Below are positions 1 through 12,087 of a stretch of DNA of 64,000 nucleotides, in pieces. The translations under genes were made by a program, and so were the position numbers. The DNA comes from Stomoxys calcitrans (Eukaryota > Arthropoda > Insecta > Diptera > Muscidae): positions 48,465,728 through 48,529,727 of the forward strand of contig NC_081553.1 of NCBI RefSeq assembly GCF_963082655.1. The letters run 5' to 3'. Position 1 is the first letter of the stretch; each line of letters starts with the position of its first letter. The notes under the pieces were generated by a model that was not told the origin of the DNA, searched no databases, and saw nothing but the letters and a program-made list of their open reading frames with translations.

Positions 1-52
1 ACAGACAGACGGACCCACGGGGTTAGAACGTCTTAGATTTTTACGCTGCGCC
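1..52 (+). mobile_element. DINE-like family C, 3' terminal fragment
   Basis: The window opens inside the GACA/GGAC microsatellite of a DINE-like element, followed by the block GTCTTAGATTTTTACGCTG. The same block follows the microsatellite near 11720 and 59718. Only the last part is present, and the usual end (GGTGGGTATA) is missing, so this is a truncated copy. Family assignment rests on comparison inside the window. Confidence 0.7.
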
Positions 53-128
53 TTCTTTAACTCTGTAATATCTTTTTAGGGTGGGGACACTTCGCCCTGA
101 ATGCGGATATCGATTTCGTGCCATTGTA

Positions 129-330
129 GTCTATGACGCTGAACGCATTCGAATCCTGGCGAGAACATCGGACAAGCGGTGTTTATTTTTCCCCAAGATG
201 TGGCACTGCGGGACGCCGTTCGGACTCCGCTATAAAAAAAGGTCCCTTATCATTGAGTTAAAACTTGAATCGGAAAGCACTCATTGATATGTGAGAATTT
301 GCTCCTTCTCGGTTCCTGGTGGTAATGTTA
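129..330 (+). mobile_element. SINE relic, same family as 13802-14115
   Basis: The stretch from GTCTATGACGCTGAACG to the TGAGAATTTGCTCC region aligns in order with the SINE at 13802-14115. Shared blocks are the box B-like ATTCGAATCC, GACGCCGTTCGGACTC, the A-rich TATAAAAAAAGG, CCCTTATCATTGAG and CTCATTGATATGTGAG. The tRNA-like 5' end is poorly preserved and there is an internal deletion. It is non-coding; a 68-codon open frame across it has no recognisable product. Confidence 0.7.
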
Positions 331-1665
331 TTTCTAAGGGTAAGGTAGGAGAGGGATGGCACCCCAGACATTTCGACTCAAATATGGATGTCAAATTCGT
401 GCTTCACTTCCAAATCCCTTTAATATGAGTCCCATATTGGCATGGCCGATAAACATGAACCGTTTGGATTGTGTTTTGGGGCTGGGGCTGGAGCTGGGGG
501 CGACCACCGGCACTTTGCACTGAAAATTGAAATCAAATTCGTTCTTTATTCCCAACGGAAATGAAGTTCAGTTTAGGGGGTGCTTTAGCGCGTACCCCAA
601 AACACATGGCTTCAAAATTGGATATCAAATTCGTTTTCTACTCTCAATTACCTTTCGTTTGAGTCCCATATTGTCACAATGGGACAACTAAACAATTTGA
701 CATATGTTTAGGAGGAAAAGCGCCATCTAGGTATGAACGCAAATGTTAATGTTATATTCGTAATTTACTCCCTAAAACCATTAATTTGAGTCCATTATTG
801 CCATGGTCGGCTAATGTGCCCATTTGTGGGTATTTGGGGGTGGGCGACCTCCTATTACATGGACCTAATGGTTTATGCTATATTTGTAATCTACTGCCTT
901 ATAAAGGGTGATTTTTTGAGGTTAGGATTTTCATGCATTAGTATTTGACAGATCACGTGGGATTTCAGACATGGTGTCAAAGAGAAAGATGCTCAGTATG
1001 CTTTGACATTTCATCATGAATAGACTTACTAACAAGCAACGCTTGCAAATCATTGAATTTTATTACCAAAATCAGTGTTCGGTTCGAAATGTGTTCATTC
1101 ACCGTAACGTTGCGTCCAACAGCATCTTTGAAAAAATACGGTCCAATGATTCCACCAGCGTACAAACCACACCAAACAGTGCATTTTTCGGGATGCATGG
1201 GCAGTTCTTGAACGGCTTCTGGTTGCTCTTCACTCCAAATGCGGCAATTTTGCTTATTTACGTAGCCATTCAACCAGAAATGAGCCTCATCGCTGAACGG
1301 TGAATGAACACATTTCGAACCGAACACTGATTTTGATATTAAAATTCAATGATTTGCAAGCGTTGCTCGTTGGTAAGTCTATTCATGATGAAATGTCAAA
1401 GCATACTGAGCATCTTTCTCTTTGACACCATGTCTGAAATCCCACGTGATCTGTCAAATACTAATGCATGAAAATCCTAACCTCAAAAAAATCACCCTTT
1501 ACTTTTCATTTGAGTCCCATATTGGCATGAACTTCGAATATATCTGTTTAGAGGAATTTTGGGGTTGGGGAATGATAGAATCTCTGTCTATTAGCTGTAC
1601 TTTTTCCCAATGCATGTGTTTTTGTGTATTGACAGACTTTTTTCTGTGACAATTACACTTCATCC
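331..1665 (-). repeat. Family E interspersed tandem repeat, split by a rosa mariner derivative
   Basis: Units of roughly 110-140 bp carry the phrase TTTGAGTCCCATATTG (near 418, 658, 785 and 1508) between 'ttctactcc' and 'ggggttggggc' blocks. They match the reverse complement of the family E array at 36184-37855, hence the minus orientation. The unit at 880-900 resumes at 1502 after a 596-bp transposon, so one array was split. No coding potential is seen. What mobilises this family cannot be told from the sequence. Confidence 0.65.
904..1499 (-). mobile_element. rosa-type (DD41D) mariner deletion derivative, copy 1
   Basis: The element begins AAGGGTGATTTTTTGAGG, ends with the inverted complement and is flanked by TA (902-903 and 1500-1501), the Tc1/mariner target duplication. 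The arms are about 200-bp inverted repeats. Each arm encodes the transposase N-terminus (MNRLT, QRLQIIEFYYQNQCSV). The centre encodes, on the minus strand, the block after the helix-turn-helix: FSDEAHFWLNGYVNKQN, EEQPEAVQELPMHPEK and GGIIGPYFFKDA. FSDEAHF holds the first catalytic Asp. The DNA-binding region and the other two catalytic residues are deleted, so the copy cannot encode a working transposase. The right arm has gained 8 bp of the left arm (cggtgaatg). Confidence 0.85.
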
Positions 1666-2734
1666 GTGGTACACATGATTCTGTGCATGTGTTGGAAGTT
1701 TACTGATGGCTTCGAACGCTAGACAACGGCAACGGCTTTCGCTGTTGCTTCGCGACTCTAAGTTCGATACCGGGCCGGGCTCTGCCGAATTTTTTCATAT
1801 TCCAGTTTTTTGTCCTAACGGGCATTAAATTTTACAATTTTTGTTTGTATCTCTTTCGAAACGAGCTCAATGATCAGAGATTTTCTTTGCAAATCGAAAA
1901 GGAAAGCCATGGCAACTTTGTCATTTATGCCATCGTTGTATTTATTCTCATTGTCATTTGTATTAAAGTATCATGTAGTCGTTGTCGTGTGTGAAGAAGC
2001 ATCGATGTAAGTGAGCTTAAGAAAGACAAACCCATTTAGTAAAACATTCCATCACTGGCACACAACCACACGCACCCATGCCGGCACACACCCACACCAC
2101 AGCAAGGCTCAACATAATAACATTCCCACACAAACACAGCCACACTCACTCCCACACACTATGATAAACTAGCGAATAAGGAAGTATTCAGGGAGTCTCT
2201 TTCTATTTTTCAAATGCTCCTTTTATGGTGTCTGCCGCATGCAACATTAGATGGACACTTGTAATTCATCATTTGCCGCTTCCATACTGGCACAAGTGGC
2301 GTTAAAATGCCAGACAAATGCAAAGGAACGAAAAGAAAAACAAAAAACGCCCCAATGACTAATGTCCTTAGTTTGCGCGAATAAATGGCAATAACCCTTC
2401 GCAGCGACAACTCTCCCAACAGGGGCAAGAAAAACACACGCATAGTTATCCTAACTTAGAGTTTCGCAGATTGCAGGGGGTTAAGATTAAACTAACACGC
2501 TCATATATCAGCATCATTGCAGATATTGTATCACATTTATTTAAACGCTTCATGGAAATGTCAATAATAGCAAGGACATGCCATGAAATTTAAAAATATC
2601 AAAAAAAAATTCTACAGAGTCTTTGCACACAAGAGACATGATATGAGATAGGTCAGGAAGTGGGTTAAAAGTATCCTTGGGAAAAATTTAGATTTTTTTT
2701 TGAGGGAAGAAAATGCTCAGAAAAAAAAACGGTA
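1666..2734. other. Spacer without recognisable gene
   Basis: AT-rich sequence with a CA-rich stretch at about 2045-2160 and runs of A or T near 2600-2720. Open frames on both strands are under 80 codons and have no recognisable domain. I see no RNA gene or transposon terminus until about 2735. Confidence 0.6.
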
Positions 2735-5634
2735 AGGAAGGACAAAAGTCGGGCGGTGCCGACTCTATAACACCCCACACCTACCCTATAAGTAAAGGGT
2801 GATTTTTTTGAGGTTAGGATTTTCATGCATTAGTATTTGACAGATCACGTGGGATTTCAGACATGGTGTCAAAGAGAAAGATGCTCAGTATGCTTTGACA
2901 TTTCATCATGAATAGACTTACTAACGAGCAACGCTTGCAAATCATTGAATTTTATTACCAAAATCAGTGTTCGGTTCGAAATGTGTTCATTCACCGTAAC
3001 GTTGCGTCCAACAGCATCTTTGAAAAAATACGGTCCAATGATTCCACCAGCGTACAAACCACACCAAACAGTGCATTTTTCGGGATGCATGGGCAGTTCT
3101 TGAACGGCTTCTGGTTGCTCTTCACTCCAAATGCGGCAATTTTGCTTATTTACGTAGCCATTCAACCAGAAATGAGCCTCATCGCTGAACAAAATTTGTC
3201 AAAATTTGAACACATTTCGAACCGAACATTGATTTTGGTAATAAAATTCAATGATTTGCAAGCGTTGCTCGTTAGTAAGTCTATTCATGATGAAATGTCA
3301 AAGCATACTGAGCATCTTTCTCTTTGACACCATGTCTGAAATCCTACGTGATCTGTCAAATACTAATGCATGAAAATCCTAACCTCAAAAAATCACCCTT
3401 TACAATGTGGAAGCTATACCCAATTCTGAATAAATTTTGAAGGACCTCAGCAAGCAAATATGTTCAAACTGTAATAACTACGGTTGACAAATGACAACAT
3501 TATTGTATTACCCAAAATCGGACGAACATATATATAGGAGCTTCATCTAATTTTAAGCCGATTCCGAGCAAACTTCTCAGTTAATGTGGTAGTCGTCAAG
3601 GAAAGCGTTGTGCAAAATTTTGCAAAGATTGTGATTGGGGTAGCTCTTGGGATGAAAATCTGTAGATATACATATATGACAGCTATATCTAAATCTGGGC
3701 CGATTTCTATGAAATTCATCAGTTATATTGCGAGTCATAAGAAAACCCTTCCTGCAAAATTTCGAAAGAATCCATTTAAAACTGAACACTTTCTTGCAAT
3801 TTTTCTCAAAATCGGACGAACATATATATGGGAGCTATACCTAAATCTGAGCCGATTTCGAGCAAACTTCTCAGATACTGTGGCAGTCGTCGAAGAAAGC
3901 GTTTTGCAAAATTTTGCCAAGATGGGTCAATAAATGGGCTTGCTGTGACTCTAGAAGTTAAAATCGGGTGATATACATATATGACAGCTATATCTAAATC
4001 TGAACCGATTTCTATAAAATTCACCTATAATGTCGAGAGTCAAGAGAAAATCCTTCCTGCCAAACTTCGAGAGAATCGGTCAAAAAATGAGCACTTTAGT
4101 GCAATATTTCTCAAAATCGGGCGAACATATATATAGGAGCTATACCTAAATCTGAGCCAATTTCGAGCAAACTTCTCAGATACTGTGGCAGTCGTCGAAG
4201 AAAGCGTTTTGCAAAATTTTGCCAAGATGGGTCAATAAATGGGCTTGCTGTGACTCTAGAAGTTAAAATCGGGTGATATACATATATGAGAGCTATATCT
4301 GAAATTAAACCGATTTCTATGAAATTCACAAATAATGTCGATAATCAAGAGAAAATCCTTCCTGCCAAATTTCGAGAGAAACGGTTAACAAATGACCATT
4401 TTATTGCATTATTACCGCACATCGGACAATCATATATATGGAGGATATATCTAAATCTGAACCGATTTTAACCAAACCATACAAACATTGAGAAAGTCAA
4501 CAACAAAAGCGTTGTACGAAGTTTTGGAAAGATTGGTCAATATATGGGCTTGCAGTGGCTCTAGGAGTAAAAATCGGGCGATATATATATATATGAGAGC
4601 TATATCTAAATCTGAACCGATTTCCATAAAATTCACGAGTTATGTCGAGAGTCACTAAAAAATCCTTCCCGCCAAATTTCAAGAGAATCGGTCAACAAAT
4701 TACCATTTTATTGCTGTATTACGGAAAATCGGACGAATATATATATGGGAGCTATATCCAAATCGGAGGCGATTTCCATGAAATTCACCAGTTATGTCGA
4801 GAGTCGTTAGAATCGAGAGATTCGATAAACAAATTACCATTTTAAAGCATTATTACTGCAAATCGGACGAACATATATATGGGAGCTATATCCAAATCGG
4901 AACCGATTTCCATGAAATTCACCAGTTATATTGAGAGTCGTTAGAAAATCCTTCCTGCCAAATTCCAAAAGAATCGGTCAACAAATGACCATTTTATTGC
5001 TGTATTAATGCAAATCGGACGAACATATATATGGGAGCTATATCCAAATCGGAGCAGATTTCCATGAAATTCACCAATAATGTCGAAAGTCATAAGAAAA
5101 TCCTTCCAGCCAAATTTCGAGAGAATCGGTTAACAAATGACCATTTTATTGCTGTATTACTGCAAATCGGACGAACATATATATGGGAGCTGTATCCAAA
5201 TTTGAGCCGATTTCAATGAAATTCACCAATAACGTCGAAAGTCATAAGAAAATCCTTCCTGCCAAATTTCGAGAGAATCGGTTAACAAATGACCATTTTA
5301 TTGCTGTATTACTGTAAATTGGACGAATATATATATGCGAGCTATATCCAAATCTGAGCCGATTTCTCTGAAATTCACCAATAACGTCGAAAGTCATAAG
5401 AAAATCCTACCTGCCAAATTTCGAGAGAATTGGTTAACAAATGACCATATAATTGCTGTATTACTGCAAATCGGACGAACATATATATGGGAGCTATATC
5501 CAAATTTGAACCGATTTTTTCCAATTTCAATAGGCTTCGTCTCTAAGCCAAAAAACATGCCTGTACCAAATTTGAAAGCGATCGGATGAAAATTGTGACC
5601 TGTAGTTTGTACACAAATTAACATGGACAGACGG

Positions 5635-5665
<31 letters not shown>

Positions 5666-5815
5666 GACATAACTAAATCAAATCAGAAAGTGATTCTGAG
5701 TCGATCGGTATACTAATCAATGTGTCTATCTCTCTTCCTTCTGGGTGTTACAAACAAATTCACTAAGTTATAATACCCTATACCACAGTAGTGGTGTGGA
5801 GTATAAAAATTTAAA
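2735..5815 (+). mobile_element. DINE-like family B element, copy 1
   Basis: The left end has a hairpin, AGTCGG-gcggtg-CCGACT (about 2750-2767), followed by TATAACACC. The right end has ATAATACCCTATACCAC and its near-inverse GTGGTGTGGAGTATA (5770-5810), the subterminal inverted repeats of DINE-1-like elements. Between about 3500 and 5520 lie diverged monomers with period 152 bp (CGGACGAACATATATATGGG at 4864, 5016 and 5168). They carry TATATGGGAGCTATATCC, ACCGATTT, CCAAATTTCGAGAGAATCGG and CATTTTATTGC. The GACA/GGAC microsatellite is at 5622-5668. A rosa derivative splits the element near its left end. It has no coding capacity, so it is a nonautonomous element. Helentron affiliation is inferred from architecture. 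Confidence 0.7.
2795..3400 (-). mobile_element. rosa-type (DD41D) mariner deletion derivative, copy 2
   Basis: This has the same structure as copy 1: TA duplication (2793-2794, 3401-3402), AAGGGTGATTTTTTTGAGG ends and arms of about 192 bp (2795-2987, 3209-3400). A minus-strand core at about 2998-3192 encodes FSDEAHFWLNGYVNKQN through NVTVNE. Both arms keep the start ATG and MNRLTNEQRLQIIEFYYQNQ. The fusion joins that N-terminus almost directly to FSDEAHF, removing the DNA-binding domain linker. It lies inside the left end of a family B element. With complementary arms this long, any transcript would fold into a long hairpin. Confidence 0.87.
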
Positions 5816-6592
5816 TTTACTATAATTCAAAAATTTGCCCATTGTCCCTTACTCATCTCACATGTTAGCAAATAAATTAATTACCATAATTAAACTCAAA
5901 GAAAATGAGAGTCAAGAAGAGTTGTGTGACAATAGTAGTCCATTGTTTAAAACCAAATGTGGAAATGTTCTCCGCATATCATCTTGATGCGCCAACATGG
6001 TGCGACATCCATTCCTTTCCATAGTCGTACATCCTTCATTACTTGCCATCAGACTAAATTGTGATGAATTGTGAATGTGAAGCATATGTCGACCATACAA
6101 GAAATGTGTTGTGTGTCCTCGTTAATGAAATGAATTCACATCAACATATGTGTGTGTGTGTGTCTGTGTGCGAATGCGTCTATGAGCATGTGTCTGCGTT
6201 AAAATGCATGAATTTATTTGCTCATGATTAAAGATTTGTGGGTGTGTCGAAAAGTCCTTCCATCTCCCCCCTGCCCCCTGGATAACATTTCTGGGCAATT
6301 GGGTTTTCCATGCTCAATGTGTCTAATGAGGCTAATGACTAAATGAGACAAAGGATATGTCAGTGACAACACGTGCTAAAAAAAAACCTATTTGTATGGC
6401 TAATTGTTAAAGATGACTTAAAGAAAGAAATTAATGGATTCTATGCCAGTATGTCTTCAATCGCAGCCACCATGGAGATGAAGGCAAGGATTGGTGTCAT
6501 ATTTAAGGCCATGGGACAAAGACTTCTGCAAACCATGCTAAAAGGACCGATAAAGATTAAAACTCCACAAAAATGCAAATTTTTAATTTAAA
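5816..6592. other. Spacer without recognisable gene
   Basis: Apparently unique sequence between two family B elements, with a short TG repeat near 6145-6165. The frames on either strand (up to 72 codons) have no recognisable motif. No RNA gene is seen. Confidence 0.6.
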
Positions 6593-9500
6593 AAATTACC
6601 CAAAATCTGATGAACATAAATATGGGAGCTATATCTAATTCTGAAACAATGCGCTTGCAGTGACTCTTGGGGGTGAAAATCTGGCGATATACATATATGA
6701 CAGCTATATCTAAATCTGGGCCGATTTCTATGGAATTCACCAGAGTCATTCGAGAGTCATAAGAAAAATCCTTTTTGCGAAATTTCGAGAGAATCGGTTA
6801 AAAAATGAGCAATTTCTTGCAATATTTCCGAAAATCGGACGAAGATATATATGTGAGCTATACCTAAATCTGAACCGATTTCGAGCAAACTTCTCAGATA
6901 CTGTGGCAGTCGTCGAGGAAAGCGTTTTGCAAAATTTTTGGCAAGATGGGTCAATAAATGCGCTTGCTGTGACTCTAGAAGTTAAAATCGGGCGTTATAC
7001 ATATATGACAGCTATATCTAAATCTGAACCGATTCCTATAAAATTCACCTATAATATCGAGAAGCTATAGAAAATCCTTCCTGCCACATATATCGAGAGA
7101 AACGATTAACAAATGATCATTTTATTGCAATATTACTGCAAATCGGACGAAAATATATATATGAGAGCTATGTCTAAATCTGAACCGATTTCGAGCAAAC
7201 TTCATAAACATTGTGTAGGTCGTCGAGGAAAGCGTTGTACAAAATGTTGGGAAGATTGGACAATAAATGCGCTTGTAGTGGCTCTAGGAGTGAAAATCGG
7301 GCGATATATATATGTAAGAGCTTTATCTAAATCTGAACCGATTTCCATGAAATTCACCAGTAATGTTGAGAGTCTTTAGAAAATCCCTCCTGCCAAATTT
7401 CAAGAGAATCGGAAAACAAATGACCATTCTATTGCACTATTACTGTAAATCAGACGATCATATGTATGGGAGCTATATCCAAATCTGAACCGATTTCCAT
7501 GAAATTCACCAGTAATGTCGAGAATCATTAGGAAGTCCTTCCTGCTTAATTTCGGGAGAATCGGTTAACAAATGACCATTTTATTGCATTATTACTGCAA
7601 ATCGGACGAACATATATATGGGAGCTATATCCAAATACGAGCCGATTGCTATGAAATTCATTAATAACATCGAAAGTCATAAGAAAATCCTGCCTGCCAA
7701 ATTCCAAGAAAATCGGTGAGCACATGGCCATTTTATTGCAGTATTACTGAAAATCGGACGTTCATATATATGGGAGCTATATCCAAATCTGAACCGATTT
7801 CTATGAAATTCACTTGTATTGCCAAATTTCGAAAAAATCGGTTAGCAAATGGCCATTTTATTGCATTATTACTGCAAATCGGACGATCATATATATGGGA
7901 GCTATATCCAAATCTGAACCGATTTCTATGAAATTCACTTGTATTGTCGGGAGTCATGAGAAAATCCTGTCTGCCAAATATCGAGAAAATCGGTGAGCAA
8001 ATTGCCAATTTATTGCAGTATTACTGCCAATCGGACGTACATATATATGGGAGGTATATTCAAATCTGAACCGATTTTTTTCCCAATTTCAATAGGCTTC
8101 GTCTCTAGGCCGAAAAAACGCCTTCTTTTCTTTTTTTCAGCCAACACACAGGGGATGTCCCCTATGAATGCTGTGCATTGCGTTGGCGAGAGGAAATTAG
8201 AAATTGGGGGGGAAAGGATGTAGTGCTTATTGACTTTTGTATTAAATCTTTGGATGTCAAAGTGGGTGGGAAAAACATTAACCGGAAGTCGATTGCACAT
8301 ACGAACGGTTCGGGCGAAATAAGAATTCTCTCTATAATGCATTGTCCGGTCGGCTGGCCAATCAATTACAAACGGGTGTGAGTTTCTGGTATGTCTAGTA
8401 TCCCTGATATACATCCTTACATCAGGAATAAGAAGACGAATATCAGACGAACACACACCATGAAAGTTCCGATAGAACAGCGATGAAGGGAGGCAATAGA
8501 GTTGGATACCCCACTGTCCCCAATCAACACCATCCCTCTGCTCTGTACACGGTCCAGTAGCTCCAGGGATGATTTTAAAGCTCCAGCCCATACATGTGAG
8601 TTGTACTCCATACATCGGCCTTATCAAAGTGGTGTAGATGTTAAGAAGATCAGAGGGAGTGAAGTAATTCTTACACCGTTTAAGAAAGCCTAAACACTTG
8701 AATGCTTTTTTCGAGACTTCGAATAGATGTTTAGCCAACGGACATCAATTTGTATTCTCATGCCCAGAAAATCAAGAGCTTCTGATTGGTCAACATCTAC
8801 ACCGTTGATGGACGAAGATGATCGTAATGGATCAGCGAATCGTTTTTGTCGCAACAAGCAGCACTAAGTCTTCCGTGCATTAAAATCGACTCGATTCATT
8901 CGACCCCACTCAGAAATGGCCAGCAAATCCTGGCAGAGTGTATCGTCCATAACCCGCCTTTTGTCCTCAATCTCCCGAAGACTCGGCCCATGGTCAAATG
9001 AGTACGAATGACAGAGATTACTGTCATCCGCAAATGAGTAGATCGGATTCGATGGCTAACCCAACAGATCGTTGATGAAAATTAGAAAAAGAGAAGGAGT
9101 TAGAACAGAGCCCAGGGGTACACCTGCGGTCAATTTTTGCTCATTGGATGAGATCCCACCTATAACGACTCGAATAGTGCGATCGCTCAGAAAGCTCGAA
9201 ATAAATAGAACGAAGCCATTACCCACACCAAATGCGACAAGCTTTGATAGTAGTGCACTGTGCCATACCCTATCAAATGCCTTGAAGATATCCAGAGCCA
9301 CAACCTTACTCTCACCAAACTGGTGGATTGAGCGACTCCAACGTTCCGGCAGAAGTGCCTTGAGGTCGCCCGTAGAGCGATTTCTGCGGAACCCATACTG
9401 CTGGTCGCTAAGAAGGCCATTAGACTCTAAATACCTCACAAGATGGTGATTAACCATGCTCTCCATGACCTTGGAGAGAGCGGAGCATATCGCAATTGAC

Positions 9501-9889
9501 CGATAATTCGCAGGGTTGCTTGCCTCACCCTTCTTGGGTATTGGCTGAACGAGCCGGGAAGAATCCCGCACGGTAGGCAAGATTGAAAAGGTTGCGGACG
9601 AGCGAGCGTCGAAGAACACTTGCGTAAGACAAGTGTTGATATGCCATCCGGGCCAGGGGATTTATTTACGTCTAGATTTTCAAGAACCCTTTTAACTCCA
9701 CGATTTGAAGACGTTCGGATGGAAATTGTGACCTGTAGTTTGTACATAAATTAACATGGACAGATAGACAGACAGGCAGACGGACAGATAGACATCGCTA
9801 AATTGAATCGAAAAGTGATTCAGAGTCAATCGGTATACTTATCAATGGGTCTATCTCTCTTCCTTTTTGGTGTTACAAACTAATTCAAG
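6593..9889 (+). mobile_element. DINE-like family B element, copy 2, split by a LINE
   Basis: Monomers like those of copy 1 run from 6593 to about 8060. The unit after them (TTTCAATAGGCTTCGTCTCT) stops at about 8123 and resumes at about 9701 (GGAAATTGTGACCTGTAG), just as copy 1 reads continuously at 5525-5605. The microsatellite is at 9759-9795 and the 3' block GGTGTTACAAACTAATTCA ends at 9889, so the last 40 bp are lost where another LINE fragment abuts. The interruption is a 5'-truncated LINE whose poly-A end (poly-T on this strand) sits at 8124-8137. Confidence 0.72.
8124..9700 (-). mobile_element. Jockey-like LINE, 5'-truncated, reverse transcriptase remnant
   Basis: Minus-strand reading gives ordered reverse transcriptase motifs: NKSPGPDGIS, PIPKKGEASNPANYRSIA, LLSDQQYGFRRNRSTGDL, motif A VALDIFKAFDRVWH, the TAGVPLGSVLTPSLFLIFIND block and motif C YSFADDSNL (about 9030). 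The thumb and tail follow (SKKAFKCLGFLKRCKNYFTPSDLLNIYTT is split over several frames), ending near HYILSPP. Such ORF2 proteins copy element RNA at a nicked target. The endonuclease half is absent, consistent with 5' truncation, and several frameshifts (near 9600, 9050 and 8600) kill the frame. Poly-T at 8124-8137 marks its 3' end. It is inserted in a family B element. Jockey-like is my best clade guess. Confidence 0.78.
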
Positions 9890-10440
9890 GGTCAATTTCT
9901 TCGGGTGCAATGGGAGGAGGTCGTTTTCCAAAGACCACTTTGACCCGTTAGCTATGTCTACATATGCTACCCTGTTTGCTTGAATGTTTTCTATGCCCGC
10001 TTGATACTCCGCTTGATCTTGAGGTTCTCTCTTGTAGCGATGGACCTCACGCTCCAGATAATGTAGATCTACCTTAAGGCTTCTGAGCGGTGAATACCTA
10101 TCCACAGGATGATGATTTGGATGATCTCTGCGTTGGCAGCCCAAAAGGTATTACTTAGACAGAATGTAGTTATGTCTCAGCACGGCTAGGATCTTGGTCT
10201 CCTGATGAAGGTGGTCCACTTGAGAACTGAGGAGACAGTTCGTCGCAATTCGTGTCACAGAGCTGACGGGAACACACTGGCACTGCATAACTTACTAAAG
10301 ACCCCGTTGGGCGGGACCACACTGGCGCTGCATAACTTACCACAGACCGACCAATTGATTTGTACATTGTCCACAAAGTTTCTTTGTCAGCGCCCCAAGT
10401 GCTGCCGGCAAGTGACTTGAAGACCTTGTTTCTACTTTTG
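9890..10440 (-). mobile_element. LINE C-terminal fragment (thumb and tail of reverse transcriptase)
   Basis: Minus-strand translation reads SLAGSTWGADKETLW, YKSIGRSVVSYAAPVWS, then LAVLRHNYILSK, LGCQRRDHPNHHPVDRYSPL and LEREVHRYKREPQ. This is the post-catalytic part of a non-LTR reverse transcriptase family common in Diptera. A 45-bp in-frame direct repeat (starting 10275 and 10320 on +) duplicates the SYAAPVWS segment. Stops and frameshifts separate the blocks. The catalytic region is absent. The fragment abuts the truncated family B element directly at 9889/9890. The clade is uncertain. Confidence 0.65.
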
Positions 10441-10715
10441 ACTTAAACGCAAATTTCTGTGGAATGTGAGGAGAACTTGTAAGAGCTGTCAAATGTGACA
10501 GCTCAGAAACATGATGGTCGGAATTGTAACTCAGTCGACCATCACTTTCAGCTCCCTACGCAAGTCATGCGTATGTTTAGTTAACAATGTGGCTGAAAAT
10601 TTGGTGGGAGATATCTTCAAATTGCAGCGAAATATCGCAGATGTCATCAATAGATGAAATTTGGATTCTGTTTGAAACTTATTAACCTGATTATATATGA
10701 ATCATCGAATGTCTT
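10441..10715. other. Unassigned sequence with a small inverted repeat
   Basis: No gene is seen. A perfect 9-bp inverted repeat, GAGCTGTCA-aatg-TGACAGCTC, lies at 10483-10504. It may belong to the neighbouring LINE or to an unrecognised element. Confidence 0.4.
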
Positions 10716-11836
10716 CAGAAGTAAAATCAGGGGATCGTTTTGTACGGGAGTCATATATTTATGTACCTATCTGTGTTGGATTAACTCCGAATACTAAAGA
10801 GCAGAAATGTTGTCAGTATGCAAAATTTCTGTCACATCAAGCAAAAACATGTAAAAAGGCGTAACATAAGTCACTATGCCAAATTTCAGTGAAATCGGAT
10901 TATAAATGCGCTTTTTTTGGGGCCAAGATCTTCAATCGAGATATCGGTCTATATGGCAACAATGTGCAAATCTTAATCGATCTAGACCAAATTGCAAAAA
11001 TATGTCGAAGTGCTTAACTCAACTCACTGTCCCAAATTTCGGCGACATCGGACAATAAATGCACCTTTTATAGGCCCACAGACTTAAATCGAGAGATCGG
11101 TCTATATTGAAGCTATATTCGAATCTGGACCGATCTGGATCAAATTAAAAAAAGGTGTCGAAAAGCCTAACATAACTCATTGTCAAAAATTTCGGCGACA
11201 TCGGACAATAAATGCACCTTTTATGGGTCCAAAACCTTAAATCGAGAGATCGAGCTATATGATAGCTATATCCAAATCTAAACCGATCCGTGCCATATTG
11301 AAGAGCTATGTCGAGGGGCTTAACTTAACTCACTGTCCCAAATTTTGGCGACATCGGACAATAAATGCACCTTTTATGGGCCCGAAACCTTATATCAAGA
11401 GATCGATCTATATGGCAGCTATATTCAAATCTGGACCGATCTGGGCTAAATTGAAGGAGGATGTCAGGTGGCTTAACACAACTCACTGTTCCAAATTTCA
11501 ACAAAATCTGATAATAAATGTGGCTTTTATGGGCCTAAGACCCTAAATCGGCGGATCGGTCTGTATGGGGGCCATATCAAGATATAGTCCGATATAGCCC
11601 ATCTTCAAACTTAACCTGCTTATGGACAAAAAAAAATCTGAGCAAAGTTTCAGCTCAATATCTCTATTTTGAGAGACTGTAGCGTGATTTCAACAGACAG
11701 ACGGACAGACATAGCTAGATCGTCTTAGATTTTTACGCTGATCAAGGGTCGAAGTATAGGGTCGGAAATGGATATTTCGATGTGTTGCAAAAGGAATGGC
11801 ACAATACCCCTATCATTCGATGGTGGGTATAATTAG
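10716..11836 (+). mobile_element. DINE-like family C element, copy 1
   Basis: Monomers with exact 153-bp spacing (the CGGACAATAAATGCACC block at 11049, 11202 and 11355) carry GGTCTATATGGCAGCTATAT, ACCGATCT and CCAAATTTCGGCGACATCGG. The 3' module follows: GATATAGTCCGATATAGCCC, CAATATCTCTATTTT, the short GACA microsatellite (11694-11709), GTCTTAGATTTTTACGCTG and the end GATGGTGGGTATA. The left terminal hairpin is missing, so it is 5'-truncated or diverged. It is non-coding. Confidence 0.72.
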
Positions 11837-12087
11837 AAGACTTATCGGGACATTGGAGCTATATCGAGCTAAATACCGATTTCGGCCATACTTACCCTGT
11901 AAAGGGTTTTTAAACAGGGACGCTACAAAAGAAGACCGATAGGGACCGCAAACGACGGCATATTTTTCGCCGCTCTTTTGCCATTTCTCTTCAGTAAGGT
12001 TTGCCATTTCATGATGGAATGATACACGAGCCAATATGGAGTTGAAATTATTAAAATTTTTAACCGAAATTCCGAGTCAGTGGCCAC
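11837..12087. other. Family C-like monomer piece and unassigned sequence
   Basis: 11837-11895 resembles a family C monomer (TATCGGGACATTGGAGCTAT, ACCGATTTCGGCC). The rest holds a short near-inverted pair, CCCTGTAAAGGG and AAACAGGG, and no recognisable gene. It may include the 5' part of the mariner fossil that follows. Confidence 0.4.

Noticed and set aside
11813..12034. Minus-strand frame of 73 codons as a host gene
   Set aside because: No domain is recognised, and it spans the end of a DINE-like element and unassigned sequence.
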